Source: Ancylostoma caninum (lineage: Eukaryota > Nematoda > Chromadorea > Rhabditida > Ancylostomatidae). From it: 64,000 nt of DNA. Position 1 is the first letter of the stretch; each line of letters starts with the position of its first letter. Below the pieces are notes generated by a model, which worked only from the letters and a program-made list of their open reading frames with translations, was not told the origin of the DNA and did no database searches. The DNA lies in assembly GCA_037903475.1 (NCBI GenBank), contig JBAJFG010000492.1, positions 2,046,001-2,110,000 of the forward strand. Reading direction: 5' to 3'. Below are positions 11,430 through 23,402 of the stretch, one piece after another. The position numbers and the translations under genes are program-made.

Positions 11430-12040
11430 TCCAATGGTGACAACGACATTGCCTGGCGTGGTGCATGGCTATGGGAGGGTGCGCTAACCCTCAATAGTTC
11501 GAAACGTCCAGAGAATTGGGTCCCTCGGAAATTCTTATGAGACCCACAATAATTCTCAGTACATCTTACTGTTTATGACTTTTTCATTAACCGTAGTGTA
11601 CGACAGTGCGACATCATTACTATCACGTGAGGAAAACGATGACCCCTAATGATAGAGTTGAGTTGTAGATGGCTCAAGAAGATTCTTTACATATTCATAC
11701 TCATCTGTTTTAGATTAGTTCAAATCCGATATATACTCAGACGAGCTATGAGGGCACAGGGGTGGCGGTCAAAACGTAGGCCTCGACGCGACCGTGCCGC
11801 ACGTGCACGCTTCTCAAGTTCAGGTTGTTTCTTCAAATTCGACGCACTAAATAACATCGGTGGTCACCTTCTTACAGTTTATGGGTTCCGATAACACTCG
11901 TCTGTCCTACTCAAGGTAAGAAAAGTCCATATGAACGCAGAACTGCTCGTGCTCTGGAAGGCTGCAGCCGCGACGCGCACATGAATCGACCAATCACGGA
12001 CCAGCAGCGGATGTAGTTCTTGCCACGTAGCCAGGGCACT
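11430..12040. other. No gene seen
   Basis: Mixed sequence with a short CpG-rich patch at about 11,770-11,815. No supported exon. Confidence 0.4.
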
Positions 12041-12785
12041 GGCACTGGTCTTGAAGGCTGGCGTCGGCCGCACAGCTAGACTAAACTGATCGGGGAAAAA
12101 CTTTCCACACTCATCCTGCAAGGACAGGAGAAGGTTTTGGGCTGCATTTAGCTAGAAACCATCGATTAATTCATTGATAATACCGATTTGATTGATCTTT
12201 GGCTATTTTTGGCCCGATGTCGCTGAGGACGTGTCCAGTGGTGTTCCTCTATGCGCTGAACACGAATATGACAACCGTTTTGTACGAGCACGTTAATTAA
12301 TTGATTTTATCGATTCTATTGACTTCTCGCTATTTTCGCCCACGGGTCAAAGAAGAGTCTGTGTGAGTACTCTAACACGTTGAACACGAATATGGCAATG
12401 ATTTTGAATGGACGCGTCGATTTACTGATTTTATTGATTCTTCACTAGTTCTGCTCAGGGATTGGCGAGGGCATTCAACTGTGGTTTTACTTTAAGCGGA
12501 ACACGAACATAGCAACCACTTCGCATCTATGTATCCCTTATCGACTTATCAGTTTTATTGACTCTTCGTCATTTTTATCGTTGGGCTTGCTAAAGACGCA
12601 CCTGCTGAAGTTTTTCAACACGCTTGCATAAACATTTTTACACGAACTTTATCGATTTAGTGGTCTTTACGCCTCTGGGACGAGCTTACTGGGCCACTCG
12701 AACACGATAAACAGCTAAACACGAATATTGTAAGTGTTCCCCATGAAACAATTCCACTGACTTTTCCGTTTACGGGTCGGTAGGC
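12040..12785 (-). repeat. Composite repeat, copy 1: tail plus ~120-bp tandem array
   Basis: Read on the minus strand, this has about five degenerate units containing ATATTCGTGTTCA(A/G)CGC, TCGATAAA-type and CGGGCGAAAATAG-type blocks. The GAATATG landmark is at 12,264 and 12,388 (124 bp apart), with the next equivalent about 117 bp on and later ones more decayed. It is followed by a tail ending near 12,081-12,097 that reads TTCCCCGATCAGTTTAG on the minus strand. The same order of array then tail occurs on the plus strand at 19,344-20,045. It is a non-coding repeat family, not CRISPR: units are whole-length similar, with no short conserved repeats separated by unique spacers. Confidence 0.75.
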
Positions 12786-13184
12786 TAACTTGGGGTTCGT
12801 CGAAAAGTGATCACCAAAATGAATTTACACCGCCACTCACCTCGCAGTGGGCATCGCAGATAAGCGCACTAGCGGATCCGTCCCAACAGTTCAAATTCCC
12901 AGTTCAAAGGCTACGTGCCAGCGATCTTTAGCAGTTCGCACTGAGCCTTCGGATTGTGTCCGCAATTGCACCGATGCTCATTTTTTTCGAATGCCCTGTA
13001 TCGACGGTAGCAATTGTACTCATCATTGTGAAGTAGCCGGGATAGCAGAATACTCATGCGGGGCTGGCAATGTCAATAGTTACTAATACAAACATACTGG
13101 GGGAGGAATAGTTAAGTTTTTCGCAAAGCCAAGAGCTACACGATGAAAGGGCGACTTCTCTGATCCTAGCGTAACTCTTAGACT

Positions 13185-13652
13185 ATGACTATGTCTCCCG
13201 GGAAACGTCTCGAAATAGATAACTCTATTATAACAGGGAGACGACGAGTCAGCCAAAAAGCCTTCGGAAGCGCAAGCAATACAGACTATTTCAAGGGCTT
13301 TGAAACTGAAATGCCTGTCCACAACACATCCGCGATTACCGCATGTATGTATCGGTTCAATGAGCCATTGGAAAAAAAATGGCGCGGTCGCAAGATCCAA
13401 GCCTTCCTATCCCATGGTCCTAGACTTCCATACCCCATCCCTTCTCGTCTTATCCCATTTCATCGTGCCCCCAGTGCCCAGCATCGTCACAGCGGCCCCT
13501 CAAGGGCTCAAATGGAGATGCGCTTTTTTGTGTTTTTGTACAGTCTGCTAAACTTACGTTTTCGACCTATGGCTGGGATTTATGTTTTAATACTCAGTTT
13601 GATACCAAAAGAAGATACGAATTTGCAGATAAATTGTTATTTCAGCTCATAG
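13185..13652 (+). other. 155-codon open frame of unknown status
   Basis: This is one of the longest uninterrupted plus-strand frames in the left half. The predicted N-terminal half is charged and mixed in composition (MSPGKRLEIDNSII..., then a GRRR stretch). The minus strand of 13,083-13,400 is also open for 105 codons, which argues for base composition or a decayed repeat rather than selection. There is no recognisable domain, no clear acceptor before it and no AATAAA soon after the stop. I do not call it a gene; it could be a fragment of an unrecognised repeat ORF. Confidence 0.15.
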
Positions 13653-13654
13653 GC

Positions 13655-16375
13655 CTAACACCTGAACAAATTAGTGCTTCTGAGGAAATATACACGATGA
13701 ACACGTTGTAGGGGAATATTAGTGCTTTAGATTAGTAGAGGGCACATTATGGAAAAAAGAAAATTATTGCATGGGTGGAAAGATTGCAACTAAAGAACAC
13801 GAACTGCACGTCTATAATAGGTACTGACGCGAGAACTTCGAATGATAAAATCAAAACAACGCTCTTTTCAGCTCTTACGGGTAAAGAACCATAGTTAATA
13901 TAAACGCTGTTGATGTTTGGTCTCGAAGTGGCAACTCGTTTTGTCGTGGCTGAAATAACACTGGTAAGAATAGAAAAATGACAAAGGCTGGAATTTCTGC
14001 ATAATAATGTGGGTATGCACGGAACTACAAGAAATAGATGAGTCTTCCTTTGACATTTAACTTCTTTCATAGCCATTTTGTAAGGATTGTTATGCATCGA
14101 TACTTGTTTAGCATGCCAGTTTCGAAAGATGGTCTCTCCAGGTTCGATAATTCGACACATTCAGAGCTATCTTCCAATACTACCTATTCCCGTGTATCGT
14201 AGTGGTTGTTCTCACCTGCCATGGTTTTTTTTTTTCATGTAAATTCTATTATATATGCATGAGTCAGAGATGAATTACCTTTTTATTTCATTCATTCTCA
14301 TGGTTTTTTTTACACTTTGTGGAGCTTCATTTTGCCATCACGTTGAATATAATGCAAACTCTGAACATTCTTACATCCATTTTCTGTTGTCCACACTAGA
14401 TCCACTCCACTTCTTTCCTCAAACGTTACTATTAATGTCCACCAATCTTCCGAGACCTACTTTCACTGCATTACGTAGTTTTTCTTTTCATTACTTTTCA
14501 TTTCAAGCTTTTTCAACCTTGTTACATTAATTGGAGCAACGGTTTTGCTTTTCAGATCTTAGTCACCCTTATGTAGCAAATAGTGCCGTGTGCCATTCGT
14601 AGCTTGCACAGCACGTATTTCAATTGTCTGCCAATTAATTATAGTGCAACACTGAAAGATGTCATTTAAAATGAAAATAGCTGCGTACGTATTTGCCATG
14701 AATGAATGTGTCCATTTTTAACACGTCTATGAGCAATCAATGCATATGTGTTTCCTTGCTGGTTTTGCTGTAATGGAAGGTTATTCAACCGTCGGAATTT
14801 GTAGAATCTTTTTTTTTTGCGACGCAAGTTTGGAATCAGCTGTAGTATCGCATGCGAAATATCGACTGGACCGTTGTGTTATTTCGAGAATACCTCAAAG
14901 AGGCAAATTGAGACGTGAAATGTTTGACATCATTGTTACTGGTGCAATTAGAATGATTTGTCATAGAAAATTACGAAACTATTAGTTTTTCCGTTAATTA
15001 TGATTGTAGCACGGGCAGTATTACGTTAATTAGAGGAGGCCGTCGGCAAGAGAATCAAAATAGAGACCCTTTTTATAGTAGATATTTCTAACCGAGGTAA
15101 GCTCACTGGCGCACAAGCCACTCCGTGTTCTGTCTCAACGAGTTTGACTCAGGTTGAATTGGCAAATGTTCTGTTGCGAATAACGGAGCTGCAATCGTGA
15201 GCACTCCAGGATTTCTCTATCTCTCATTAAACCACCACGATACCTCTTTCTGTCCAAAACAAAGAAGCTCATGCTTTTCGATAATCTTTTCTGAGCTAGA
15301 CGATTTGCAGTTTCACAAATTATAATACAAATGTCGTATTCAGAATCTTTAATTTCATCACCATGAATTTGTAGCGGCTTTTTTTCCCAGGATACTGCTA
15401 CATAGATACGTTACTTGGTAACAATTTGCTTAATATTTTTGTCATTCATGCCGTATTCCGTGGTTTAGCCATCAAGGTCAACAGCAAGGGATGTAGCGGC
15501 TGGATTTGCCCGAAATTTGAGTGAATGTTCCAGTATTGAGTGCACTACCCCTATGTAAGCGTTATTATTTCAAAGGCATCACCCGCTAAAATGTTCCTGC
15601 TTGAGAGTTTTGATGGATTTCGGGATTTTGAAGGGCCGTAAAGCTCATATCCAACGGTAAAATAACGCGCAACACGCGAGAAAAAAAGCGCACTCAACGG
15701 AATCGTGGTGCTCCCAGCGCGTTTAGATGCGTGTTCCTTGCATTTTCGCTGGTCCGACCACGCGCGCTTAGCTAGAGGGACATGGACTAGGAGCGGAGTC
15801 CTCTGCCCGCGATACACAAGTAGCTGCTCTGTACACGGTAACGGCTGGAATATCTGCTCGGGTCAGCTGTAGGTTTTTGTGTTCGTCTAGTGATTGACCG
15901 CCGCTGCACCCCATCGCAGTCACTTCAGGTTACCACTGCACTCCTCGTGGAGTATAGAGCATTCTTCGTCGCTGCTGCCAGCGACAGTGGCATAGGTGCC
16001 TATCGATAGAGGGGAGGGCGTCGTCTGGCTGACAATGCTGGCTATGGGCGATCTCCAACTTTGCCGACCGAGCATCACCTCTACTGTCGAGAGATAGCGA
16101 GAATCCTAACTTCAAGTCAAAAATTTCGATGAATCTGCCATTGAATTTTCGGCACTAATCTACTCTAGCGGATCCAAAACGCCAAAAAATCTACGCTAAA
16201 AATTTATTATTATAGGGGTATAAGACGCTGAGTACTAATCTCGCATTCATTTTGTACCGTTACTCTATTATTGCGTGGCTACCGTAACGGTAATCTAAGA
16301 AATCCACAGGAAACGGCGATTTCAGCGAGTAAATGAAGATGACATACAGAATGATCTCTGTAAGCGTTCCTGCAA
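13655..16375. other. No supported gene
   Basis: AT-rich with scattered short open stretches. One (14,255-14,530 plus) begins with a hydrophobic, signal-peptide-like segment, but its remainder is low complexity and it lacks supporting signals. A moderately GC-rich patch lies at 15,660-16,100. Confidence 0.4.
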
Positions 16376-16379
16376 TCAC

Positions 16380-16565
16380 CCCTCCAGGCAAAATTCAAGG
16401 GGATTCTGTGAAATGGAGCACTTACAGTATACCCACCGTAACCGTGGGAGATGGGCTACCGGAACGAAATGGGCACTATATCCGCGTTCAGCACTTCAAA
16501 TAACACACTGAGTAAAGCCTTAGCGGGGAAGGAATTTAAGACTTGTCGGGCTCGCTAAAGAGGAA
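16380..16565. repeat. Dispersed repeat, copy 2 (partner near 1.6 kb)
   Basis: GCGTTCAGCACTTCAAATAA and downstream AAGGAATTTAAGACTTG parallel the segment at 1,605-1,755. The copy is decayed and no termini can be set. Confidence 0.35.
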
Positions 16566-16569
16566 CTGT

Positions 16570-18690
16570 GCCAAAACTCCTTTGTAAACTGTGACCGACC
16601 CAGCAAGTGATCCTCGAGTTTTTTTTTGTTGATAGAAGTGTGTTCTGCAAATCGATAGCACCACGTGTTGACGGCTCCATACCAATGCGTAGGTCACGAA
16701 AACCTGCTACATACTGCACCATGGAAATAAACGCGATTCTCGATGGCACCACTTTTTGAAATAGGTGTAACCACAGAACCTCCAAATAATTAACACTGTA
16801 GGTGATGTGGACCACTACAACTACTGTGTTTAGTACACAATTTCAACAACCTCTTGAGTTAGGTATCGACAAGTAGATCAACTTTGCACAAACAAGCTTC
16901 ATCGATTTAGTGAATGCTAACCTTCGTTTGGTCTGCATGGCGTTCCCCAAACAGCAGTTCACTTATATCGTTCTTATCTCGCTCTTTTCGGTTTATCTTC
17001 TTCATTTCGTGCTTCTTTATTTACTCAGTGGGAGTTCAGTTCTAGTATTTATTAGGTGAACCGCAAACGAGAAGGAAATACATGGTTTCCTCTCTACACT
17101 CACTTGAGCAGAATGTAAAATTAACGCACTTGAGTCTTGGCGACGGAGCACTTTCGGCCCTATTCCTTAGCACATCCGTGAGGCATTGTCTCACAACTCG
17201 GGTTTTCTTCTGAAATCAGTTGGTTTTGCGTGCTCATAGCGTACTTCTATATGGTCCTCTTATTTGAACCTCAACTGTACTGTGATTTTTCAATGTGTCA
17301 GCAAAGATGTCTTTCACAAAAGAAACGTGTTTTAATCAAACATTGCGCGAACATGTGGTTTTTCGAAGGTACGAACGTCGGTTGAGGTTTACAGTTGGTT
17401 GTACAAGCGCTCTCGTCGAGAAGTACTTAGCACCGAAGATCTTTTTGGTGCTGGCTGCATCGTCGAATTTTCCTCACCTCGCTCACATTTAGCGTTTTTC
17501 TCTGTCTAAAGGCGACTGCCTTTCAATAGTGCAGATAAGCTGTGCGTAGTTAATGAAGCCAGACCATTTTATGCTAATTTTCCAAATCATTGGTGTAATG
17601 AAACACCTCGTGAAGCTTTTGCAATTCTCTTCAAAATGCCGCTTGCGTAAAAACAACTGCAGAAGTCAGTTGAGCTTGTTTTTCGGTGTGACAGTCTCCT
17701 CAATGCTTCGGTTACGTACGCGCTTGCCGCCGTGATGGTCAAATATTTGAATATTTGGGAAAACTTATGACACTACGTGATCATGTGGTGACGATGGCGT
17801 TCTGAAAGCTTATCGCCCACAGATCGCTCCAGATTACTCACACGGAGTGGTGAGTGATAGCTTCTGAGTCTGGTAGTTCTGTGCTCATACCTGAAATCGT
17901 GGCAAGCCCTCCCTCATAACTAAAAATTGTTTTTTTTTCGAAGAGCAGCTTTGCACACGCATATGAGGTACTCCATGACCTATTCAAAATTCGATGCTCT
18001 AGCTGAATCTCTTCTTTTCCCCCTAGTGATTGCTTTTTATAGTTGCTTGTATTTATAAAGAGGCTATCACCAGCTCATGCTACGAGCTTTGAAGGCAAAA
18101 AAAAAAAACATTGCTCTCCAAACATTATTTGCTTCACTTACGACCAGAGAGTTTCACCTTCGAAATTATAGAGCCATAGTTACATTACAGATTACTATCT
18201 ATCATTGCACTATCATTACATCTTTCTTGCTTACAACCAATCCCAAATAATTTGCTTGATTGGATAACAGATGGTTCTTTCAATGTGGGTCTCTCCAGTA
18301 TATGTAGTTCTGCGTCACTTTCCTGAACATGGACAAGAAAACTCGTTTGTATGCTGCAATAGCCTCTATGCACTGAATTTTTTTTTTCGAAGCTGCGAAG
18401 TGTGAAAGGATTTTGAGATGTGAATAGATTCAGACAATTGGAGTGATAATGGTCTAAGGGTATGCATATGATAGCGTACCAGCAATATGACCCTCCTGCT
18501 CCTACATACATCTATCTTCTAGCTGGTAATCTTTTACTTTGTTCTTCGACTGATGCCAATCCGCACATCTCGCGGTCCATCCTTGATAAACAATGAAACG
18601 AATGCTGTCTCACTTAGAAGTGCATGCTCTATTGGAAACTCAAGATTCCTGGATACCACTCGTTAACATTTCGTATTTATTCATTTTTTA
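16570..18690. other. No supported gene
   Basis: Unique-looking AT-rich sequence. Short open stretches on both strands are all below 110 codons and lack convincing splice or polyadenylation context. Confidence 0.4.
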
Positions 18691-18880
18691 CTTTATTCGT
18701 TCTTTTTTTGCCCCTTTCTCTTTTCCCCTTTTTTTTCTTTCTTCCTCCAATCTTTTCCTCAATCTCTCTCTCTCTCTGTGTTTCTCCGTTCCTCCTTTTC
18801 TACCACTCCCCCTTTCTTCTCTTTCTTTTACTTCTCCTTCTTTTTCATCCATCCCTTCCCCTCCTCTATTTTTTAAAACT
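18690..18880 (+). repeat. Long polypyrimidine (T/C) tract
   Basis: About 190 bp almost entirely T and C on the plus strand, for example TTCTTTCTTCCTCC and CTCTCTCTCTCT. Open frames here encode only Phe/Leu/Ser/Pro runs and are compositional. It directly abuts the start of the composite repeat at 18,881. Confidence 0.75.
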
Positions 18881-19013
18881 AGACGGCATACCCGGCTTCG
18901 CTCGGGTATTTACTACCTTAGCTTTCTAACACTGATGAAGGCTACTGCTATTACCGGCAAATTCATGGCGAGTGCACATGATTTTAGTTGGTACATAACC
19001 AAAGCTTAAGTGC

Positions 19014-19177
19014 AGTGTCTTTGATCCGCCGTGGCCTCTCGCCGCACCGCCTGAGATCACACGTGGCGTTCTGCTGGCAGCGTTTCCGCAGCCAGCCGGC
19101 TGAGTATCAATCACCAGCAGGACGCCAGGTGTGATCTCAGGCGGTGCGGCGGAAGGACACGGCGGATCGAAGACACC
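19014..19177. mobile_element. 164-bp inverted-repeat MITE
   Basis: The left arm 19,015-19,077 (GTGTCTTTGATCCGCCGTGG... to CTGCTGG) and right arm 19,114-19,176 are reverse complements over about 62 bp with few mismatches, leaving a loop of about 36 bp. The GC-rich arms contrast with AT-rich surroundings. Possible TTA target copies sit a few bases outside, but I cannot fix them. It is non-coding and appears inserted into the composite repeat. Confidence 0.75.
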
Positions 19178-19343
19178 GAATTATTCTTCACTGATCCGTA
19201 ACCGAAAAGTCAATAAAGTTGTTTCGATGACAAATTCATCTAAAAGAAGTTGCCATATTAGGTGTTTAGCGTGTTCGATTGATTCAGTAAGCACATTCTT
19301 ATCGGTCCCTTCTCAGAAGCGGGAAAAGATCACAGGAAATCAC

Positions 19344-19980
19344 TGAATCGATATATTTGTGCAGAATAGTTGTCAAATTCGTGGTCATCGTATGGGAAAA
19401 TCCTAGTAGGCACATCTCCACCGACCCGTGGGCGAAAATAGCCAAAAGCAATGAGAACGATGAATCTATGTGTTTTTTTCTTTGCAAAACGGTCATCATA
19501 TTCACGTTCAACGTAGTGGAAAACTATAGTAAACATGTCCCTGCCCCACCCCCAACCGAAGACGGAAACAATCGACAAAATCAATTAATCGATAACCGAT
19601 CGATATCCTCGTGCAAAATGGTTATCATATTCTTGTTTAGCGTACTGAGGAACCCCAGTAGACATGTCTCTACTTCCTCGTGGGCAAGAATGTCAACAAA
19701 TCGATAAAATCAATGAATCAATCGATACTTTGGAACCAAACGGCTATCATATTCGTGTTCAGCGCATTGACAAACCCCAGTAGACCTGTCCCTACCGACT
19801 CTCGGGCAAAAAATGTCGAAAAATCAATAAAATCGATAAATCGACATTTCGTGCAAAACGGTTACCATATTCGCGTTCAGCGCATTGAGAAACCCCATTA
19901 GACATGTCCTCGTCGCCCCTAAGCAAAAGTAGCGAAAAATCAATAAAATCGATAAATCAATCGATAATGCCTGGCGCGAA
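19344..19980 (+). repeat. Tandem array of ~113-129 bp units (about five)
   Basis: Each unit runs CGTGCAAAACGGTTATCATA, then a TTCGTGTTCAGCGCATTGAG-like block, then ACCCCAGTAGACATGTC-like and TCGTGGGCAAAAAT-like blocks, then an AATCAATAAAATCGATAAAT-like block. The CATATTC landmark falls at 19,497, 19,626, 19,748 and 19,866, with a diverged CAAATTC at 19,384. Spacings are therefore about 113, 129, 122 and 118 bp. Later units are closest to one another. This is the plus-oriented version of the 12.16-12.78 kb array. Confidence 0.82.
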
Positions 19981-20241
19981 GTAGCCTAGAACCTCCGCCG
20001 GCCCATGAGGAATAAGCATGCAAAGGTTGGTCCCGATCGGTTCACCCTCCGCGATTTCTATAAGGAACATACATACATACACACAAGCACACATACATTC
20101 TACTTTATACATACGGATTCCTCATCCTCGCTTTTTATCTCTTTCTTATCACTACCACCATCACGCGTTCAGAGAACTGCAACCGCGTAACCCTCCCCTT
20201 TCGTCTGGACCAGAACAGTTTGCCGCTGGGCAGCCCTCTGT

Positions 20242-20395
20242 GATGGGCTTTGTGAAACGATAAACAACCAATCCAACGATGGTTGGCCTGATTGGTTATC
20301 CAAAGACTACGTGATATTAGGAAACGAACAAGGTAAAATTTGGTTTGCTAGACTGGTTTTGGTTGGTTAAGCGTTCATGAGTTCTAGCTTTTGCT
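20242..20395 (+). repeat. Dispersed repeat, intact copy (split copy at 7.8-8.3 kb)
   Basis: AACGATAAACAACCAATCCA...GATTGGTTATCC...GACTACGTGATATT, then TTGGTTTGCTAGACTGG. It matches the two half-copies at 7,776-7,850 and 8,215-8,290 and gives the uninterrupted order used to infer the insertion there. Confidence 0.4.
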
Positions 20396-21299
20396 GTAAA
20401 AAAAAAAAGAAACAAAACAAAAACCATAAACCATGCTCGTCCTCTCGCTCTCTGCCACGCTGCTCATATTCTACTAGGACGTATTGACCAAACGTTTTTT
20501 TTTTTCAGAATCATCGTAAAATAGGTAGTAGTGCTGCCTTTCTTTGTATTCAACACTCTTTTCACTAATACTTTCGAAACACTCAGTTTCAGTTTTTTTT
20601 CTTTTTGGCTCCATAGTCAAAATAATTTATATCTCATAAAATATACCAGCAGATATCTTAAGTTTTCAAAAAACTCCGTCCATTTCCTGCGATATGTCGT
20701 TTTACACTGTGCGACCGTTCGAAATCACTCTTCTCGCTCTACAAGATTGACTTCATCATCTCCCAAAAAATCAGTGCTGCCTGAATATTAGGGATTCGAA
20801 AAGGAAATTCTAGTTGCAAGAGACCAATTTTTGACGCTTGCACTATTTCAGAGGAAGTGAAAGAATTAGTTTGTTGATGCAAGGGCTTAATGGGCGTACA
20901 ATGTTGAACAGCCTCCCATTCGATCTTTAACATAGCTGATTTAACGATATTTTTTGTCTGGGGGCTGACCTGTCGTTGAGCAAGGTGATTTGGCCTTGTC
21001 AATCAGGTCTCTTTTGTAGGGTCACCTAATTTACTCGGTGCGGCTGTGCACGTAGTTTTTTTTTTTTTTTTGACCGTCTTGATTCTCTCAAGTGTTTCCC
21101 GGAGCAAAGTCCTTTTAACTCAATCCCAAACGCCGAATGGACCAGAGCTTTTTGTCACGGTCAACGTAACCATAGCTGAATTTGAAAAACCAGTCTTATG
21201 CAGAGGTGCAGTACTGCTCCTTCTCTAGATAAGCCGCAGTTGTCACAAGCGCCGTGTGTAGAGAAGCAATCTACTACTGTTGACACATTGGAAAACTAG

Positions 21300-21480
21300 A
21301 CCCGAATATTCGAATATCGAATGTTTGATGCCCTCGGAGCCATTGGAACGAATGAATAATATTTGAATTGGAAGTTTTAAAAGTTTTCGGATTCGATTAT
21401 TCGAATATCACGCTCTTCGAATATTTGGTTGTCCGAATATCCAAATATTCGAATGGTTTAATATTCGAATAACGAAGTGT
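21300..21480. repeat. TTCGAATA-rich array B
   Basis: CGAATATTCGAATATCGAAT, TTCGATTATTCGAATATCAC, CCAAATATTCGAATGG and similar stretches. Same family as the 11.2-kb array but more diluted. The 21.5-22.8 kb stretch after it holds nothing I can support. Confidence 0.6.
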
Positions 21481-22852
21481 TAGGTTGGCGAAAACGTCAT
21501 AGTCTGTTTTCTTAAAACTATAGATTTTTCCGGACATAAATTCCCCTTCGTATTAAGAAAACTATGACGGAAACCAGGCTTTCCTCCTCTGTGAATGGAT
21601 GAGTTCTCGCAGTTGTTTGGACCAATGAAACGGTGAAGATCCATAGACACGCAATACCACTTCCATTTTGAATGATTTTCCTATAGTGTTGCAGGCAACC
21701 CATTCCGAAATACCCACGTTGTCCACGGGCTACGGATCCCACCCTGAGTCTCTGTCACACCCGAAATTGAGAGAAGCACAGGTAAACACTCGCCCGAGTA
21801 TCTTCTTTGCCGTTTATAGGACTTTTGCCGTATTATTTACTACTCATGCTTCTTCGTAGCAACATATTCAAGGGTTCGAAATGTTGTGGATTGTCCCAAA
21901 AAGTCACCAATAATCTGACGGAAAAGTTCCCGAGAGATTCAAAGCTTTAATTACCTCACGACAGCGGTCCATCAAATCTCACTTCTGAGCAAACGGTTCA
22001 ACTATCACCAAATTTTTGGGCATCATGTGAGCACCATCTACTTGTGACACTTTATAGAAAACGCTCGCCAAATTTGACATTCTAAAAATGGCAGTCTGCG
22101 ATTTCTCGCTTATTGACTGCCGCAGTGCTGAGAATAGAGCATGAGCGACGTATTCGTTCGTGAGACAATGGTCTCAGGTAATTATATACATTTGTAATCT
22201 GGTTCGCGAGTGAAAAATACGAAAATAAACCAACATTTTTTGAAAGCGCTTTTGTGCCAATATATGTAATATGTGTTCACTAAAGGAATAAGAAAGGATC
22301 ACATCCGAGGTGAAGGGATTTTTTGCTTCTCCAGCATTCTTTCTCAGAACTTCAACTGAATCGAATTATCACAATTAACAAAGCGAGCAAAAAAGGCCGC
22401 CCAAGAAACAGTAATCTCTTTGAAACATGGGATACCACATGAAGCCACATAACATGTTTGAGGAAAGCTAATAAAGGAGAGATAATAGAATGCCGTAGCT
22501 TCTTAGAATATATACCTATACCTTTTCATATGGAGCCAAGGACGCTCCATTCTCTGTTTCACTAACCTCCATTACAAATGGACACTCTTCAGTTCGATGT
22601 ATGGGTAGGTACACCTTGTATCATTAACCGACAAAAATGAGATGGTACAAAAGCAATATGAGATTTGTGACAACCCTTTTCCTTTCCCTAACCACTGTGC
22701 ACCAACTTTCAACTAGGAACACATCGCCACGAGTACGGATAGGTTCCTTCGCGAGCCAGGCAGTACGTTTGAGAATGTTACTTCCTTTGTCATGAAGTTA
22801 AGCAGAAACACAGAAAAGAAAGTGTTTTCTCTTCCTGTGCCTCAAACTGTCC

Positions 22853-22960
22853 TCGAATATTGAATATATCCGAATAGTGCAGCTTATTAAATATTCGAAT
22901 ACGAATATGTTCGAATAGGACGACATTCTCGAAAATTCGACTATTCGAATACTCCATAGT
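22853..22960. repeat. TTCGAATA-rich array C
   Basis: A short cluster with TCGAATATTGAATATATCCG, AAATATTCGAATACGAATAT and ACTATTCGAATACTCC. It is flanked by ordinary sequence. It is the smallest of the five arrays. Confidence 0.55.
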
Positions 22961-23402
22961 AGAAACAAAGTTGATGGAAATGCATTTCCTGCCTCCTAGA
23001 ATTTCCATTTGCAGTGGCTCTGATCCATGCAAAATTGATTGTCTTTGGAATGATCACAACAGCCTCGCAAAGCATCAAAACGCTTTCGAATGACAGATGC
23101 CTAGTCGAGGACTTAAAATCGGTGATAAAGTGAACAAATTTTAAAAGAAGCAGGATGGAATAGTTTGAGAACCTACTAAGTCTGCCGCGGTAAGAGTGGG
23201 GCATCAGTAAGGCTCTGCCATGCTCATCTCATCCAAGGATGAGCGGAATTGTCATTCGGTAGTTCCTGAACACTGGCGTCGTGCGAGACACTGACCCTTC
23301 ATTTTTTTTTGCAGATTTTACAGCATCTGACGGGGGAATTCTAAAAGACTGGAGCTGCAAATCGGAATTAAGCCGTTCTGGATTGAATCTCTGCTTGATA
23401 AG

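Larger units (their letters stand above)
18881..20120 (+). mobile_element. Composite repeat, copy 2: hairpin head, tandem array, CCCGATCGG tail
   Basis: The left edge has AGACGGCATACCCGGCTTCG then CTCGGGT, a small hairpin (ACCCGG/TCGGGT) of a type I recall at the start of widespread invertebrate retroposon-like repeats. The right edge has GGTCCCGATCGGTTCACC (20,027 onward) followed by CATACATACATACACACA, like a retroposon 3' end with a simple-repeat tail. Between lie a MITE-like hairpin (19,014-19,177) and a ~120-bp tandem array (19,344-19,980). No reverse transcriptase frame is present. A copy in the opposite orientation at 12,040-12,785 shares the array and the tail. Treating head and tail as one element is inference. 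Confidence 0.5.

Noticed and set aside
14255..14530. Plus-strand frame with signal-peptide-like start.
   Set aside because: The hydrophobic start is followed by low-complexity Phe/Ser/His sequence, with no acceptor, polyadenylation signal or recognisable mature domain.
18593..19009. 138-codon plus-strand frame rich in Phe, Ser, Leu and Pro.
   Set aside because: It is produced by the polypyrimidine tract and runs into the repeat head.
12155..19980. Regular ~120-bp tandem arrays considered as CRISPR-like.
   Set aside because: Whole units are similar to one another, with no short conserved repeat plus unique spacers, no cas-type genes, and a eukaryotic setting.
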